64,000 nucleotides of DNA from Breviolum minutum Mf 1.05b.01 (GCA_000507305.1 DF239662.1:62001-126000), one strand, 5' to 3'. Numbered from the stretch's first letter, positions 29,606 to 41,133 are shown. Made by a program: numbers and translations. Notes: a model not told the origin generated them from the sequence alone.

Positions 29606-30339
29606 TAGGTAACCGTATCACCTTGTTAACAACTTGACTTGTTGTTTTTCCCATGTGGCTATCGTTAAGATGCTTCCGCACAGCACGATGGCCATGAATG
29701 TATTTCTGGATAAAGATCATGTACGGGGGACGTCGCAAGCTTACCGTTCCAAAAAATAAACAACGCCTTCATAATCATACAAGGTTTAATTCAGGTCAGA
29801 AAAGGGCTGGAATTTTCGCATCACGTTCTTATACATATTTAAACCAACATATCACCTTTTTTTTTTCAGAATTAAACACAATATGAATAAACGAATTAGT
29901 CCTTTTTTCCAGCAGAACAATATTTTGATATATTTTGTCCATGTTTCACCCCAAATGTCCTAATATTGATCTGTCAACTCAAGATGATTTTGTTTTGAAC
30001 AACTTGAACTTGGAGAGATCGAGAGACGTTGACACACGATGAGTTCATCAACTCTCCATGGAACTGGAGGCTTGGATACCTTTGGATATCTGGCCCGGTG
30101 TGGCCCCCCCATCTCAGCAACAGTGACCACTATAGGATGATTGCATTTTTTTGCAGGGAATATGACCCTTTGATTACCCAAACGGAGGTCACTTAACCCC
30201 CTTTAAAGGGTGACAAATTTGAATAAACCCTCCAAAAGGGTCACTCGGAAGAACCACAGTATATCTTTATTTGCCACTGTTATTTGGGGAACAAAACACC
30301 CGATGGATAGACTTTCAGACTCTTCATTTTAGCACCAAT

Positions 30340-30366
30340 GGCAACTACAACGACAACGACAACGAT
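30340..30366. repeat. ACAACG short tandem repeat
   Basis: Three ACAACG units within an acidic open frame. Confidence 0.6.
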
Positions 30367-31377
30367 CGAGGAGCGGAACTAGCTTGGATACACCCTTTGG
30401 ATCTATGCACGGTAGCTCCTCGGCGGCGGCTAACATGCTGACGGCTGGCTTTTGGTGCCATCCTGATATGGAAATGGTGATACCCCCAAAACACCCCAAA
30501 ATGTTCATTTTTAGTGGGAAAACCCATGGTTGTTGGGTAGCACCATTTTAGGAAACCTCATATGGACTCCCTATACATTCAAAAAGTCTCCTGAGGTTCC
30601 GTATTTGGACCCTCAAAACATATCTGTGGAGCACCTTCTCAAGATGTTTGCTTGGATGTCTACGGACTTGTTGTTTTTTCATCCTTTTCTACCATTTCGA
30701 GCTTCTGAAAACACAAACACCTTTTCATTTTGAGCAAATTTGTGTATATACTTCATTTTATCGCATCAAACATGATGCCAAAACATCCCAATGACCCAAT
30801 TTGAGATGAGTAGTGGATTTTGAAAGATATACCCTCCCCGAAACTCAACCGGCCGTATCATACCACTGTGGATTTGTGTGTGTGTGTGTGCGCCCCCGCA
30901 ATTCTTTTTCAGAAGCAGGGGCCATGAAAAGCATGAACCAAAGAGGGTGGTTGACACATTGTGGTTGATGACATATGATGATATGACAGATTCTGATACG
31001 TTTGCATGTTGTTGCACTCATGTATCTACCCACATTAATGTGACGCAATGTGATATTATGTTCACCATTACTTCACTTGGAATTTATCAAAATAATGTAT
31101 TTTTTACCTTGAACCCAAATCCAAATGACCCTTGTTTATGGTTGGAGTTTAGGTCGTGTTTTTGGGGGGTTGACCTTCAAAAATAGAGGTCAACAAAAAG
31201 GCGCCAGGTACATAACATCTCTAGGAATCCTGACCCCTCAAAAGTGGCTATTTTGAGAGCCCAGACCCTGCTTTACAGCTTCAAACCAACCCTTCCATTG
31301 GAGTCCGTCCTTCGGGATGCTTAGGTCCTTAGAGTCCCAGACATCTCCGGTGGTTTTCAGCCTTATGAGGTTTTCAG

Positions 31378-31554
31378 TTCGATGTGCTGAAAACTCCTGG
31401 TGCTACACCAAATTCAAATCCACGGTCCTCACGTTCCTTCAGTGCGCGCGTGGGTCGTTTGGCCTTGTCCAACGATGGCAGAAGCAAAAACGTCCCGTGC
31501 ATTGATGAAGCGAAAGAAGGTGCCGAGACACGACGGTGCCCAGTAGCCATGTAG
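31378..31554 (+). CDS. Exon, 58 codons
   Basis: Acceptor ATGAGGTTTTCAG. Reads FDVLKTPGATPNSNPR, SSRSFSARVGRLALSN, DGRSKNVPCIDEAKEG. Ser/Arg-rich, probably disordered. TAG at the end, or a donor at GAAGAAG-GTGCCG (31519). Confidence 0.62.
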   Translation, partial: FDVLKTPGATPNSNPRSSRSFSARVGRLALSNDGRSKNVPCIDEAKEGAETRRCPVAM

Positions 31555-31667
31555 GGTCCGGTTGTATCTTATAGGGTTGAAATAAACCTTATTTACCCAA
31601 TAAATTTGATGATTTATAGGGGCTATATGAGGTTATAACTCCATATAACTTATAACAGTTTTATAAG

Positions 31668-31763
31668 TACACTCCCTGAAATTAACAGCTCGCACTTGAA
31701 ATAATGGGATTGGTTCAGAGGAGTTTCCTTTTACAAAGACCGTGCGAATTGCTACTTTCGGGG
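31668..31763. mobile_element. IE-C element, diverged
   Basis: TACACTCCCTGAAATTAAC left; CTACTTTCGGGGG right. Confidence 0.5.
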
Positions 31764-31968
31764 GTTAGTAGTTTTTCTTGGGGGGAATTTTCCTTAATTT
31801 TGAAGAGAAATTCAGTGGTTGGTAGAATTTTGATCCCTCCTCTCTTGAGAGACTTGGTGGTGAGTAGCATTGAGGTAGCTACTGTAGTTGTGATGGTTAT
31901 AAGCAGACTTGTAACTTGAATAACTCTACTTCCAATAAATCCCAAGTGGTTGTATGATAGTGTAAGTA

Positions 31969-32083
31969 CTACTGTTGATGGAGGAAATCCCAAACAACCA
32001 CCTGTGATGTCGAAAACACCTTGTAAATAATGGGATAAACTACCAACCTCAGCTGGTTAGCAGGATTTCAGCCATCAACAATA
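31969..32083. mobile_element. IE-A element
   Basis: TACTGTTGATGGAGG left; GCCATCAACAATA right (acceptor CAG mutated to CAA). Confidence 0.6.
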
Positions 32084-32907
32084 GGGTGGGGATTCATTGT
32101 ATTCCACTTATAGCTGGAATCACCATACTTGTAGTTTACGGGGAGAGTCCACCAATCACCTCGACCACTGGGTAGTGATTAGTGAGTGGTTGGGTTTGTT
32201 TTTTGTTTCAATCCTAGCAATCACTAAAAAAGGATTCGTGCTTCGGGGATATGCCTAGAATTAAGTTCAACCACCAAAGACTAAGCACCACTTGAATTTG
32301 TTTAAGGTGATTGTTTTTCCTTTGCAATGTTTTTGTTACCTTTTCCTAGCATATTCAGCACCAGATTACCAACGGATATTATCACTACCTTCCTTGGGGA
32401 TCTTCATGTAAGGACAAAGCATATAGAGGTGGATCTTGGGTCATGGAAAATCAAACACCAGAGAGGGTCCATCTTCAAGCGGGAAATCATTTTGGATACC
32501 CCAATCATTGGCGTTTGGAAATTGTGGGTTAAGGGGATGGGATATTCTTCATTGTCAAAATCGGGTTGTTTTTGAGTTCAACTGATCATCCAAACATGAT
32601 GTTTTTTTTGGGGGGGGAAATTCATTGCATTGAATTGTATTTCATTGTCATGGGTTTAACTAGTGGTAATAATATAGTCTAAATGATTGATTTCAGACAA
32701 TGACAAATTGATGGTTGAGGTTGTGTTTTTGTATTTTATTAAGCATATCTCAGGCATTTCAGTTGTTGGTTTGGTAAAAGGTGGTAAAAAATGTAGGTAA
32801 CATACAATAACCCAGTTTGCATTTTATGGCATTACAAAAACGCCTAGATATAACATATATGGCCTACTTTGGATGTGAAAAAAATGCTTCCAAGGCTTTG
32901 TTCCCAG

Positions 32908-33047
32908 AAGCAGAGAAATCCGTTGATGCTACTCCTGTCAGGTCTACTTCCCTTGACAAGTGTCTTGTCGGTGGAGCGTGTCATTCTGGGTGGACGAGCG
33001 GAGTTCAGCCGGAAGAAGGCGCCAGTCTGACGCTGACGCTGACATGA
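32908..33047 (+). CDS. Probable exon
   Basis: Acceptor TTTGTTCCCAG. Reads AEKSVDATPVRSTSLD, KCLVGGACHSGWTSG, VQPEEGASLTLTLT to TGA. Confidence 0.52.
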
Positions 33048-33599
33048 CGTGACATGTGAGGGCAAATCTGGTTATACCCCCCAATAGATGGCCTCATACC
33101 TGGGTAACATATGAATAATAAAACCTAGTGGACTTATAACCTTTACAGTATCCCTACTTATAACATCTTTGAACCGGTAGATAACTGGTAGGGGCCCACC
33201 TTGTAGTGGTGAATTGGTGGTTGGCCAAATCGTGATTTCTTATCTGAAATGTTCATTCGCTTCTCTTAGGACAAGGCTGAAGTGAAAATCACCAGCATCA
33301 ACCATCAACCAGTGGCAGATCTAAAGGAACACAAACCAGCTTGTATACAAGATGCCTGCTGATTTTTGTGTTAAAACCTTTGGCTGAGAATTAAATGCGT
33401 GGTTCAATGGAACGTTCAACGCTTGAGGATGTAAAAATAAACATCTTTTAAAAAGCAAGAGCATTGTTCCACTAGGATTCCCAAATGCACCATGGGAATG
33501 GAATATTTACCTACAAATTTGGCATAAAATCGTGGTAAATCTAGAATTAGGTAAATTCTCCAGTCCTATTTGGCACATAGGAATAATTATGGAGATTCC

Positions 33600-33725
33600 A
33601 CTGCCCCGGAAAACGGATCCCAACGGAATCGACGGTCTCTGTCAAGGCTGGGAAGTACTACTTTCAGTACGATGTGCAATTCAATAATGCACGTGATACC
33701 GATGTCGTTCCTGGGATTGCAATTC
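33600..33725 (+). CDS. Coding island, frame uncertain
   Basis: Best frame: IPTESTVSVKAGKYYF then QYDVQFNNARDTDVVP, beta-strand-like. Two other + frames and the reverse strand are open too. Confidence 0.4.
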
Positions 33726-33799
33726 TGTTGATGGAAGAAATCCCAAGCACTTAGAAACCTGTCATTTTCTGAGCTTTTGGGTTTCAGATGAAACATACT
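33692..33799 (+). CDS. Candidate exon before IE-A
   Basis: Third frame of the same island: SWDCNSVDGRNPKHLE then TCHFLSFWVSDETY, ending at CATACT-GTTGAT in phase 1. It is incompatible with the 33600 frame. Confidence 0.38.
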
Positions 33800-33899
33800 G
33801 TTGATAGAAGAAAACCTGCACCACCTGGCATGTATAAAACCCCGTAAATAATGGGATAGACTACCAATCAACTGGTGCAGGATTTGTTCCATCAGCAGT
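33796..33899. mobile_element. IE-A introner candidate (33800-33898)
   Basis: TACTGTTGATAG left, CCATCAGCAGT right. Downstream GPKGDLRKVWVF is in phase. Confidence 0.6.
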
Positions 33900-34135
33900 T
33901 GGTCCCAAGGGTGACCTCCGGAAAGTTTGGGTGTTTTGATGGATTGCATGGGGAGTGAGATTTTTTGGAGGAGAAGTTTTTCACATTTTAGGTAGGAAAA
34001 AACTGGCTTGCAGCTACGTAAGTTTTGTTTTAAAGTCTTATACGTAGTACTTGGAAATGATTTTGGAATATATATATTTGATTTACATCCCAGGAATCCC
34101 CCTTGTTCACGTATTATTTTTAATATATGTATCAG

Positions 34136-34220
34136 GCTGGAACCTCCACATGACCCCTTAAAAAGGAAGAAACACCCATGCAACCCACCCAGGGTGTATC
34201 TCCATGTAAGTTGGTACAAA
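34136..34220 (+). CDS. Exon before IE-E
   Basis: Acceptor TATGTATCAG. LEPPHDPLKRKKHPCN then PPRVYLHVSWYK; donor TACAAA-GTGGGCCCC is the IE-E left end. Basic. Confidence 0.52.
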
Positions 34221-34345
34221 GTGGGCCCCTACAAGTGTTGTACATGGAGTGAAGTTATAACCCCAATAAATGGCCGAAAATAAAGGGGTTTCACTGGGGT
34301 GAAGAAACCGTACTTACAGGAGTCATATCACCCCATTTATAGCTG
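34215..34345. mobile_element. IE-E element, right end eroded
   Basis: GTACAAAGTGGGCCCC left, core ATGGCCGAAAATAAAGGGG and CACCCCATTTATAGC. Confidence 0.55.
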
Positions 34346-34487
34346 GTTGTTGATCATAGGGTGCTAACCCCACCATCCAAAAAATAACCCCAAAACATAC
34401 ACATTGGATTCCCCCTTACATTAAGGGTTTTGGGTGTCAAGGAAATTTGGTCATTGCATGTCACAGTAAAAACCATATCTCCAGACC

Positions 34488-34720
34488 GCTTGGAGGATCA
34501 CCCCAGTTAGTAAGTGGATAGTAACCCCCATTTATAAGCCATAAAAAGGTCACTTGGAAGGGGAATAACCTCAGCTAGGGAACTTACGATCACCATGATA
34601 GCCCCTTAAAAATGATGGTTTAAAGACGATCCTTTCCTTTTGGGGCCCGGCCTTTTTTCAGGGGCTATATTAATTTTTTGGTTATCAACCAGTTACAAGT
34701 CTTGGGATGATCCTCCAAGC
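34488..34720. mobile_element. IE-G with nested IE-C
   Basis: GCTTGGAGGATCACCCC mirrors GGGATGATCCTCCAAGC. An IE-C-like insert (AATGATGGTTTAAAGACG...TTTCAGGGGCTATATTA) lies at 34599-34673. Confidence 0.6.
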
Positions 34721-34925
34721 ATGGACCAACTGCCCCACTGAGGACGTGCTGAGTCATCTGTGGGAAGTCATCGATTCTGAAGGCCAACGTCATACGATAG
34801 CAGAAGGTGCTGGTGTTGGAGGTGCCGATGGGTCCGAAATGCCTGGAAATTGGTTGAGAATCATCGGGTTGGTATGGGTTGGTTATATATGGATTGGGTC
34901 TAAACTCCAAAGAAAAACCATATGA
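34720..34925 (+). CDS. Exon after IE-G
   Basis: Begins at CCTCCAAG. WTNCPTEDVLSHLWEV, IDSEGQRHTIAEGAGV, GGADGSEMPGNWLRII. Joined by the IE-G rule (GGAG-GATC / CCAAG) the upstream frame HSKNHISRPLG fits. The coding part probably ends before 34890. Confidence 0.58.
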
Positions 34926-35319
34926 TTTCCATATAATGGGGGATAAACCATCATCAACCCTATTCCGTACGGGTTTAAATACCCATTATAAGGATCTCCA
35001 TTATTAAAGGTCAAAGGTTGGATGAAATTATCCCCAGTTGATAGAGAGTTGATCGACCCTGGCACATATATGGATTGGGTACCAAAAAGACATGGATTTT
35101 TATGGGATCAATGTAAGTAAATATAACCCGTGGGACCCATGGATCCGTCATTGAGTCATGGGTGATTCATTTTGTGTTTGTTTTTGAAACTCAAGATTTA
35201 ATGTTATGTTGTGGAAGGGGGTGGATGTGATGACCTACATTTGAATATTTTGAGAGTTTGGAGCGCTTTCGGTGGCCCATGTTATGTCCAAAATCTGCAG
35301 ACAATTGCAACCTTTGCCA

Positions 35320-35434
35320 TACTGTTGATGGTTGAGAAATCCGGCGATCACCAGTTGAGGTTGGTAGTTTATTCCATTATTCACAGTGTTTTATCACCAT
35401 CCCAGATGGTGCAGGATTTCTTCCATCAACAGTA
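35320..35434. mobile_element. IE-A element
   Basis: TACTGTTGATGGTTG left; CTTCCATCAACAGTA right. Upstream open frame FGGPCYVQNLQTIAT ends at its donor. Confidence 0.62.
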
Positions 35435-35645
35435 TCCTTCTGAATATGAGTGAATGTCAAAGAAGGTGAATGAAATTAATAATTAGTTTCAATCCACCTT
35501 TTTTAACACATAGCCTTTGGCAAACTAAGATAGCAATGGCAAATCCAAGATGTTTGATGGTATTTACCAAGGCAAAATGGGAGGGATTCTACATGATTCG
35601 TTTCCTCGAATGTACCCTGGGTTCTTAGGATGCATATCTTCCTCT

Positions 35646-35797
35646 TACTTGGAGGATCATCCCAATTAGTAAGTAGTTAGTAACCCCCATTTACAAACCA
35701 TTTAGCCCATGTGGAAGGGGAATAACCCCCAACTTAGGGGACTTACGATCACCATGGTTATTAACCACTGAACCTAAATGGGATGATCCTCCAAGTT
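35646..35797. mobile_element. IE-G introner candidate
   Basis: TACTTGGAG-GATCATCCC left; GGGATGATCCTCCAAG-T right. GA...AG. Confidence 0.62.
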
Positions 35798-35930
35798 AGG
35801 GAAAGCCCCCCGCGACCAAAAAAACCGCCAGGCGCTTACCGGTCGCACAGTCGTTCCTTGAGTGCCGGCGATGCCTTTCGTGTCAGCGGAGAAATTTGGT
35901 CTCCTACCAAGGCTGCGAATGCACAAGGTA
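35796..35930 (+). CDS. Exon after IE-G
   Basis: ESPPRPKKPPGAYRSH, SRSLSAGDAFRVSGEI, WSPTKAANAQ, donor GCACAAG-GTACAT. The 5' part is Pro/Arg/Ser-rich. The IE-G rule joins it to an upstream frame SSNVPWVLRMHIFLL. Confidence 0.55.
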
Positions 35931-36183
35931 CATACAAGGCAACTGGGATTGAATTGAACAATGGAAAAAACACCTGGGTTTTTTAGGGTATATAGGTATA
36001 CATTTATATATATATAGGGGATGGAAAAAAACTGGTCTGGTTGTTTGGGTTGTTTCATGATTCACCATCCAGTAATTGAGCAATAAAAAAACACCTGGTT
36101 GTTATATCGTGTATAGGGGGTGAAATTTTACTACGCAGTTATATATGGAGGTTTACTACTGGTGATTTCATTCAACAATACGT

Positions 36184-36305
36184 GAGCAATGAAAAAAAAC
36201 ACCTGGTTGTTTAGGGTATATATAGGGGATTATACTACCCACTTATATGTGGGGATTAAACCATTACAAGGACCCCTATTAAACAGCCAGGATTCAATGG
36301 AAAGT
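36184..36305. mobile_element. IE-F element
   Basis: GTGAGCAATGAAAAAAAAC left, CACCTG-GTTGTTTAGGG and AACAGCCAG-GATTC core ends. Partial copies precede it at 35949 and 36075. Confidence 0.6.
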
Positions 36306-36325
36306 GACCCCGACACTTTGTATGA

Positions 36326-36459
36326 TACTGTTGATACAGAAATCCCATTCCCAACCACCTGGGAAAACTGCTAGAACCCGTCGTAAAAAAAATGGGGAGT
36401 TCAACTACCGTTCCCTCAACTGGTTTTCTCGCCGGATTTCGAACGAACCATCAACAGTA
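36326..36459. mobile_element. IE-A element
   Basis: TACTGTTGATACAG left; ACCATCAACAGTA right. The 34-bp interval before it (36292-36325) may be a small exon (SMESDPDTLYD). Confidence 0.58.
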
Positions 36460-36489
36460 ATACAGTGAACAAAGTAGCAATCTACATGG

Positions 36490-36669
36490 GTGTTTCCAAA
36501 AATAGGGGTTCCCCCAAAATGGATGGTGAAAATAATAGAAAACCCTATTAAAATGGATGATTTGGGGTCTTTTCAAAGCCTCGAGGTGCTCTTGCGAAAA
36601 GCCGGTGCTGAGACGGAGACGGAGATGATCGAAGTGCGCACGGATTTCATGGGCCTTTCTGCGGTGAAG
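36490..36669 (+). CDS. Exon before IE-J
   Basis: The coding part is probably from 36540: SLEVLLRKAGAETETE, MIEVRTDFMGLSAVK, helical and acidic. Donor GTGAAG-GTGGGC is the IE-J left end. Without splicing the frame also stays open through the element to 36822. Confidence 0.5.
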
Positions 36670-36825
36670 GTGGGCAGGGTCAACCGGGGCCCCCACCGGG
36701 GCCAAGGAAAACCCTCCAAGAACTCAGGGCTTATGAAAACCCAATTGGTTTCCTTTAGTAAGGCCGGCTATGAAATTGAACCCTTCATTTCTCAGAAAGG
36801 TATGTTAGAGGCAGTAGGTTGACAA
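36670..36825. mobile_element. IE-J introner candidate
   Basis: GTGGGCAGGGTCAACC left; GTAGGTTGACAAG right; core CTTATGAAAACCCAATTGG. Confidence 0.52.
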
Positions 36826-36873
36826 GGCATCATTGGTGCTTGTGGTTGTTTGGGATGACGAACATCTACCATG
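36826..36873 (+). CDS. Duplicated small exon, copy 1
   Basis: ASLVLVVVWDDEHLP then stop. Related to 36993 and 37200. Confidence 0.38.
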
Positions 36874-36885
36874 AACTCGGAGTTG

Positions 36886-36992
36886 TTTAGTTGGTGATGT
36901 TTTAAGGATTGAACCATGGTAAATCACCATTTTTCACCACCAATTTGCGATGTTTTTTTTCTTTCTCTCAGCATGTTAAGCAAATCTAAGTT
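36886..36992. mobile_element. IE-K element
   Basis: TTTAGTTGGTGATG left, AAGCAAATCTAAG right. Confidence 0.52.
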
Positions 36993-37060
36993 GTCGTTGT
37001 TTGGGATGACGAAGATCTACCGGCTAAAACAACGAACTTCGAGCTATCATGTAGTTTGTG
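36993..37060 (+). CDS. Duplicated small exon, copy 2
   Basis: Follows IE-K AAATCTAAG: VVVWDDEDLPAKTTNFE. Confidence 0.42.
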
Positions 37061-37503
37061 GTAGTTTTAGGATGTTTTAGGTAAATCATCAAACTACCCA
37101 TGTTTGGGGAGTATCAAACAATGCGAATGTATGATGATTTTCAAGGATTTCACCTTCAACAGTGGTGAATTCTTTGGGTTGATACTGTTTCATGACCAGC
37201 TGTTGCTTGTGGTTTGGGATGAGTAGCCTGGTATAAATCGATTAGGTATAGAAATTCAATCCATTTCCAGAATTCAATTATAATTATAATGGTTTATGGT
37301 ACTTTGTGGTAATGTGTCACCCTAAGAGATTGTTCATGATTCACCATGCAGTAATTGTCAATTTGAAAAAGGGATCCTACCCTACAATTTTTTAGCGACA
37401 TCAGCATCAGGATGGATTTCCTCCCTTTACCTCCCTAAGAAGGTGGTGAATGATATATGGAACAAACATCCAATGATTTCAGTATTTTGTTGTTCAGTTC
37501 TTT

Positions 37504-37612
37504 AGACCCCCTGGAAGTTTAACAGAGCCCCTGAAAGCATATTCATCCCAAAAGGAAAGTAGTCTTCTAATCGTAATTTTTTGCAGGGGATATGTTAAAC
37601 TTCAAAGGTGTA
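37504..37612. mobile_element. IE-C type element
   Basis: CCCCTGGAAGTTTAAC left; GTTAAACTTCAAAGG right. A related copy is at 37726-37832. Confidence 0.55.
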
Positions 37613-37869
37613 ATCAAATGAGCAACAACAAGAATAGCGTTTGTTTGGGTCTCCGGGATTGCAATTTGCACGTCTTTTTTATGGGAACTATAAGTCATGT
37701 TAAGCAGGAACTGACAACAATAGGAATACCCCCCAGATATTTAACATAGATACCAAAAATGGCCATGTTTAAAAGGAACCACCTTTTCCAAACCATCATT
37801 TTGGGTATCCAGCCGTTCGTTTTCGGGGGTGTAAATAAATGGTATTTGTTGATTGCTCAACTGTTAATT

Positions 37870-37974
37870 TCGGGAGGGACGATGTTTTTCTGCGTTTCAA
37901 ACGACAACTCATCAGTTGAAACTATAGGACGAATAGATCTCACGATTTACAGGGTGTTTTTTACGCATCCTAGG
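37870..37974 (+). CDS. Possible exon
   Basis: CVSNDNSSVETIGRID then LTIYR, donor candidate TACAGG-GTGTTT. Confidence 0.4.
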
Positions 37975-38385
37975 TTGGAAAATCGTCAGATTTCCGAAGC
38001 ATCAACAGGATGTTGGGAGAAATCATGACAGTTGGTGTGTTTTATTAATTAGTTGGTGAATTACTGAATTACCTATTGTCCTCAACTAATTAATCACAAC
38101 AACTACAATTAAACGCACCAACCTTGGAAAGGAATTGAACAATTCCAAACGATTGTCCTACAACCTTGTCCTAAAACATATCGGTCCCTTCTCCTTAAAA
38201 AGGCAACTTTTTCGCAGGGAATGTTCGGGGGGTCCGAAATGCCTGGAAGAATTTGGGCTCACCAACCCCATTTTTCGGAGATATGTTCAACCAACTACGA
38301 AGGTCGGACACCTTTTTTGCAAACAACGCCACCTCACCTTACTTGGCCAAAGGCTAAACGACTTAAATTTTTGGGGATTACATAT

Positions 38386-38475
38386 CCCATAGGATCCATG
38401 GGACTGGTATATGTACCTACCTTTAGCATAAACATCAACCAAATGTAGATAGATATACCATACATGGATCCTCTG
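38386..38475. mobile_element. T1 element
   Basis: CCCATAGGATCCATGGGAC left; CCATACATGGATCC right. Confidence 0.6.
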
Positions 38476-38570
38476 GTTTTTTCATAGGGAAAATCAAGTT
38501 CAAACTTTGCGATCAGGGTCCATTGGCTAGATTCTAGATGAGTCACCTGACCATCCTTCCGACTTGTTCG

Positions 38571-38672
38571 CAGGAGATCTCACACGTGCCCAACTTTGTG
38601 TCAGATCCGAGTTTTCAATGAAGACGGTGAGATGTTTGAAGTGATCAAGAAAGTCAGCGCTTATTTCAGTTT
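38571..38672 (+). CDS. Probable exon
   Basis: Acceptor CTTGTTCGCAG. SHTCPTLCQIRVFNED then GEMFEVIKKVSAYF. Confidence 0.46.
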
Positions 38673-39000
38673 GTTATACCCATAGGATCCATGGGACTGG
38701 TATGTTTGCATGAATGGTTAATGTTCTTCGTCAATTCCCAATGCAAGCGGGGACAGTCTCATCTCAATGCAGTTAAATAATTTATATTAGACACCGAAAC
38801 CATACAGTCCCCTATTAACAATCAAGATTTCCATCCAAAGGTCGGCTTTTCATTGTGTGGGCGATTTCCTTTTCCCCCGTGTGGGGTTGAACTTGACGGC
38901 GATGTGGAAAGAAAAAAACAATGCTTTACCGCGCGGAAGACGCCCTGCAGCTTCCGGAACGGAAAGTCGTGATGTTTCTTCCCAAACAACTAACACACAT

Positions 39001-39115
39001 ACAATCCATGGGACTGGTATATTTACCTACTTGAACAGTTGTTTTTTTTTGGCATTTTTTGGTAAATGTAATAATGTAGGTAAAGAATATACACTTGTCC
39101 CATGGATCTTATGGG
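39001..39115. mobile_element. T1 element
   Basis: ATCCATGGGACTGGTATATT left; TTGTCCCATGGATCTTATGGG right (TIR shown in part). Confidence 0.55.
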
Positions 39116-39322
39116 ACATGGAACTTCAACCACACAAAGTCCATGCAAAAATTGGAGCTTCCGAACTTGGAAAATCATCATGATTTTGAGGCTTACAAAA
39201 TCCTCCCTAACCTCATCAAACCTTGCCTCAAATGGTAGGGGATGTCGGGAAATCCTCCCAAAAAGGGCCTTGTATAATTTAATTTGCGATTCAGGTGAAG
39301 GGAACTGTAACGATTTGCCCAG

Positions 39323-39371
<49 letters not shown>
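39323..39371. repeat. ATC microsatellite, about 16 units
   Basis: Encodes poly-His or poly-Ser depending on frame, inside a 143-codon open frame (39295-39726) that later reads SQGKTPPRKYLNTCN. Confidence 0.9.
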
Positions 39372-39664
39372 CCCGCACAACCATAGAGCCATCCAGCAAA
39401 GTTTTCTCAATTCATTGAAGAACACCAAAACATTATCTATGCACCATCCTAAAATACATCCCAACAAATATAGAAGCATATCTCTAGATACTGATATTTG
39501 CACGGGATGCACAAAATCACAAGGGAAGACGCCCCCCAGGAAGTACCTCAACACTTGCAACAGCGCCATCAAAAAGACAAGTCATGATTTCCATGTTTTG
39601 GGTGAGAGCTATTTCAGCTCATGGTTTGTCGTTGTTGAGGGTTTAATGATCCAAGATTCCCAAA

Positions 39665-39756
39665 CCCATACAATCCATGTACGTTTTGTTTACCTACATG
39701 TACCATTATTTTCAGCCAAATGGTAGGTAGATATACCAGTCTCATGGATCCTACTG
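39665..39756. mobile_element. T1 element
   Basis: CCCATACAATCCATG left; CTCATGGATCCTACTGG right. Confidence 0.55.
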
Positions 39757-39759
39757 GAA

Positions 39760-39942
39760 ATGAAAAGGGACTATGACGTAAGGGCATACACCTTATATAG
39801 ATTGGCTGAACCACCAGCATCAACCACTATCCCACTATTTGTTGCCACAAGGCCTCAAGGTACAAGTCTTTCTGCTAAGAATCATGGAATTTGTCCCTAC
39901 ATTCCACCGAACCATGATTTTGGTAAACCTTACGGGGGGTGA
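39760..39942 (+). CDS. Exon
   Basis: Acceptor GAAATGAAAAG, donor ACGGGG-GTGAGT. DYDVRAYTLYRLAEPP, ASTTIPLFVATRPQGT, SLSAKNHGICPYIPPN. Good composition over 58 codons; not recognised. Confidence 0.6.
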   Translation: MKRDYDVRAYTLYRLAEPPASTTIPLFVATRPQGTSLSAKNHGICPYIPPNHDFGKPYGG

Positions 39943-40345
39943 GTTACAAAAAAGCTAGCTACTGGGCTACATTTATCAAATCATTCAATGAACCATAATT
40001 AACCATTCCCAGAGAGATACTGTTGGTGGAAGAAATCCTGCACCACACTTCTACCGTGGAACAATCTCGTGGGATTCCTTAGGTCCAGCAGGACGGGTGA
40101 GTTTTTCACATCCTGATGATGCCACCTGGTGAAAAAACGGTGGTGGATGGGGAAATGTGCCATAGGGAAAATGATTGTACCCTTGGGATGGGGGCCCCTT
40201 GATAATCTACCTCATATTCACCTTATATAGTGGGTATTTATTTTATTGGGTATATTAATTTTTAAAGCTCCAAAACTGGTGTCAATTTTCTGCACTCAAA
40301 CAAATTTAAGAATCATATTGCTGACATAGGAAAGGTACCTCCATT

Positions 40346-40500
40346 TTGCCTGATAAAGTAGGTGAAGATTCGGAGAAACAGAAGCACTCAAGTTCTGCAG
40401 GGTCAAAATATATGGAACAGCTCCCATTTAGACCAAGACATTCCAGTACCATCATGGCCATTTGTTTCTCAGATGCGATCAAATGTAAATATACTCCCCC
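40346..40500 (+). CDS. Possible exon before IE-D
   Basis: GEDSEKQKHSSSAGSK then YMEQLPFRPRHSSTIM, ending at ACTCCCCC. The reverse strand (LNGSCSIYFDPAELEC) is equally convincing. Confidence 0.35.
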
Positions 40501-40599
40501 GAGTTTACTAACATGGCGAACATCCACCATGAATGAAGATGTATTTCCTATTGAACATTGGGGATTTTCCAGGTAGTAATTTTAGTTTTGGGGAGTTTA
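40492..40599. mobile_element. IE-D element
   Basis: ACTCCCCCGAGTTTACTAAC left; TTTTAGTTTTGGGGAGT right. Confidence 0.58.
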
Positions 40600-40689
40600 T
40601 GTTTGTTCAATGTATCTCCCGAAATTCACTCACATGAAGGTCGGTTTCATTTGGAAATGTTGCTTTTATTTTAAAGAAAACGCCCTTAA

Positions 40690-40764
40690 GGTCAACAAAA
40701 AACAAAGGAAGCTTTGGATGAACTTGGATTCACCATTTTCATCCTCAGATGGTCTGGTGATACT
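40690..40764 (+). CDS. Exon before IE-A
   Basis: Frame QQKTKEALDELGFTIF, ILRWSGDT, phase 0 at GATACT-GTTGAT. Another frame (ENALKVNKKQRKLWMN) is open but does not continue across. Confidence 0.48.
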
Positions 40765-40873
40765 GTTGATGCTACAGAAATCCCAAACAACCACCTGGGA
40801 TGTATAAAACCTTGAAACTAATGGGATAAAACTACCAACCTCAACTGGTACAGGATTTCTTCCATCAACAGTA
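40761..40873. mobile_element. IE-A introner candidate (40765-40871)
   Basis: TACTGTTGATGC left; CCATCAACAGTA right. Confidence 0.66.
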
Positions 40874-40988
40874 CAGATGTGTAAAAGGCAACCTTAAAAA
40901 ACTGACATGTCATACAAAGACTTCAATGAATCTACCTGTAAGAGATCTAAAACAGGGTTTTGTTCAAATTCGCTTATACACATCTTAG
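40872..40988 (+). CDS. Exon after IE-A
   Basis: Phase 0: YRCVKGNLKKLTCHTK, TSMNLPVRDLKQGFVQ, 38 codons to TAG. Confidence 0.48.
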   Translation, partial: YRCVKGNLKKLTCHTKTSMNLPVRDLKQGFVQIRLYTS

Positions 40989-41133
40989 CTATTAAACGCT
41001 TCTATAGCACACAAATAATGCTTAATTTCTTTGGATGTTATTCTTGGTGCACCCAAGTAATAAGTCCCTTGAACAAATGAAAAATCCTTTGAACATTGAT
41101 GGTTAGTTCAGATTCGATTCATTTTCCTTTCAG

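Noticed and set aside
33587..34219. A 210-codon frame on the - strand
   Set aside because: It runs through a complete IE-A element and across + strand exons with good splice sites. A frame this long is not improbable by chance in 64 kb.
39295..39390. Poly-His / poly-Ser tract as a functional domain
   Set aside because: It is a pure ATC microsatellite. Nothing shows which frame, if any, is translated.
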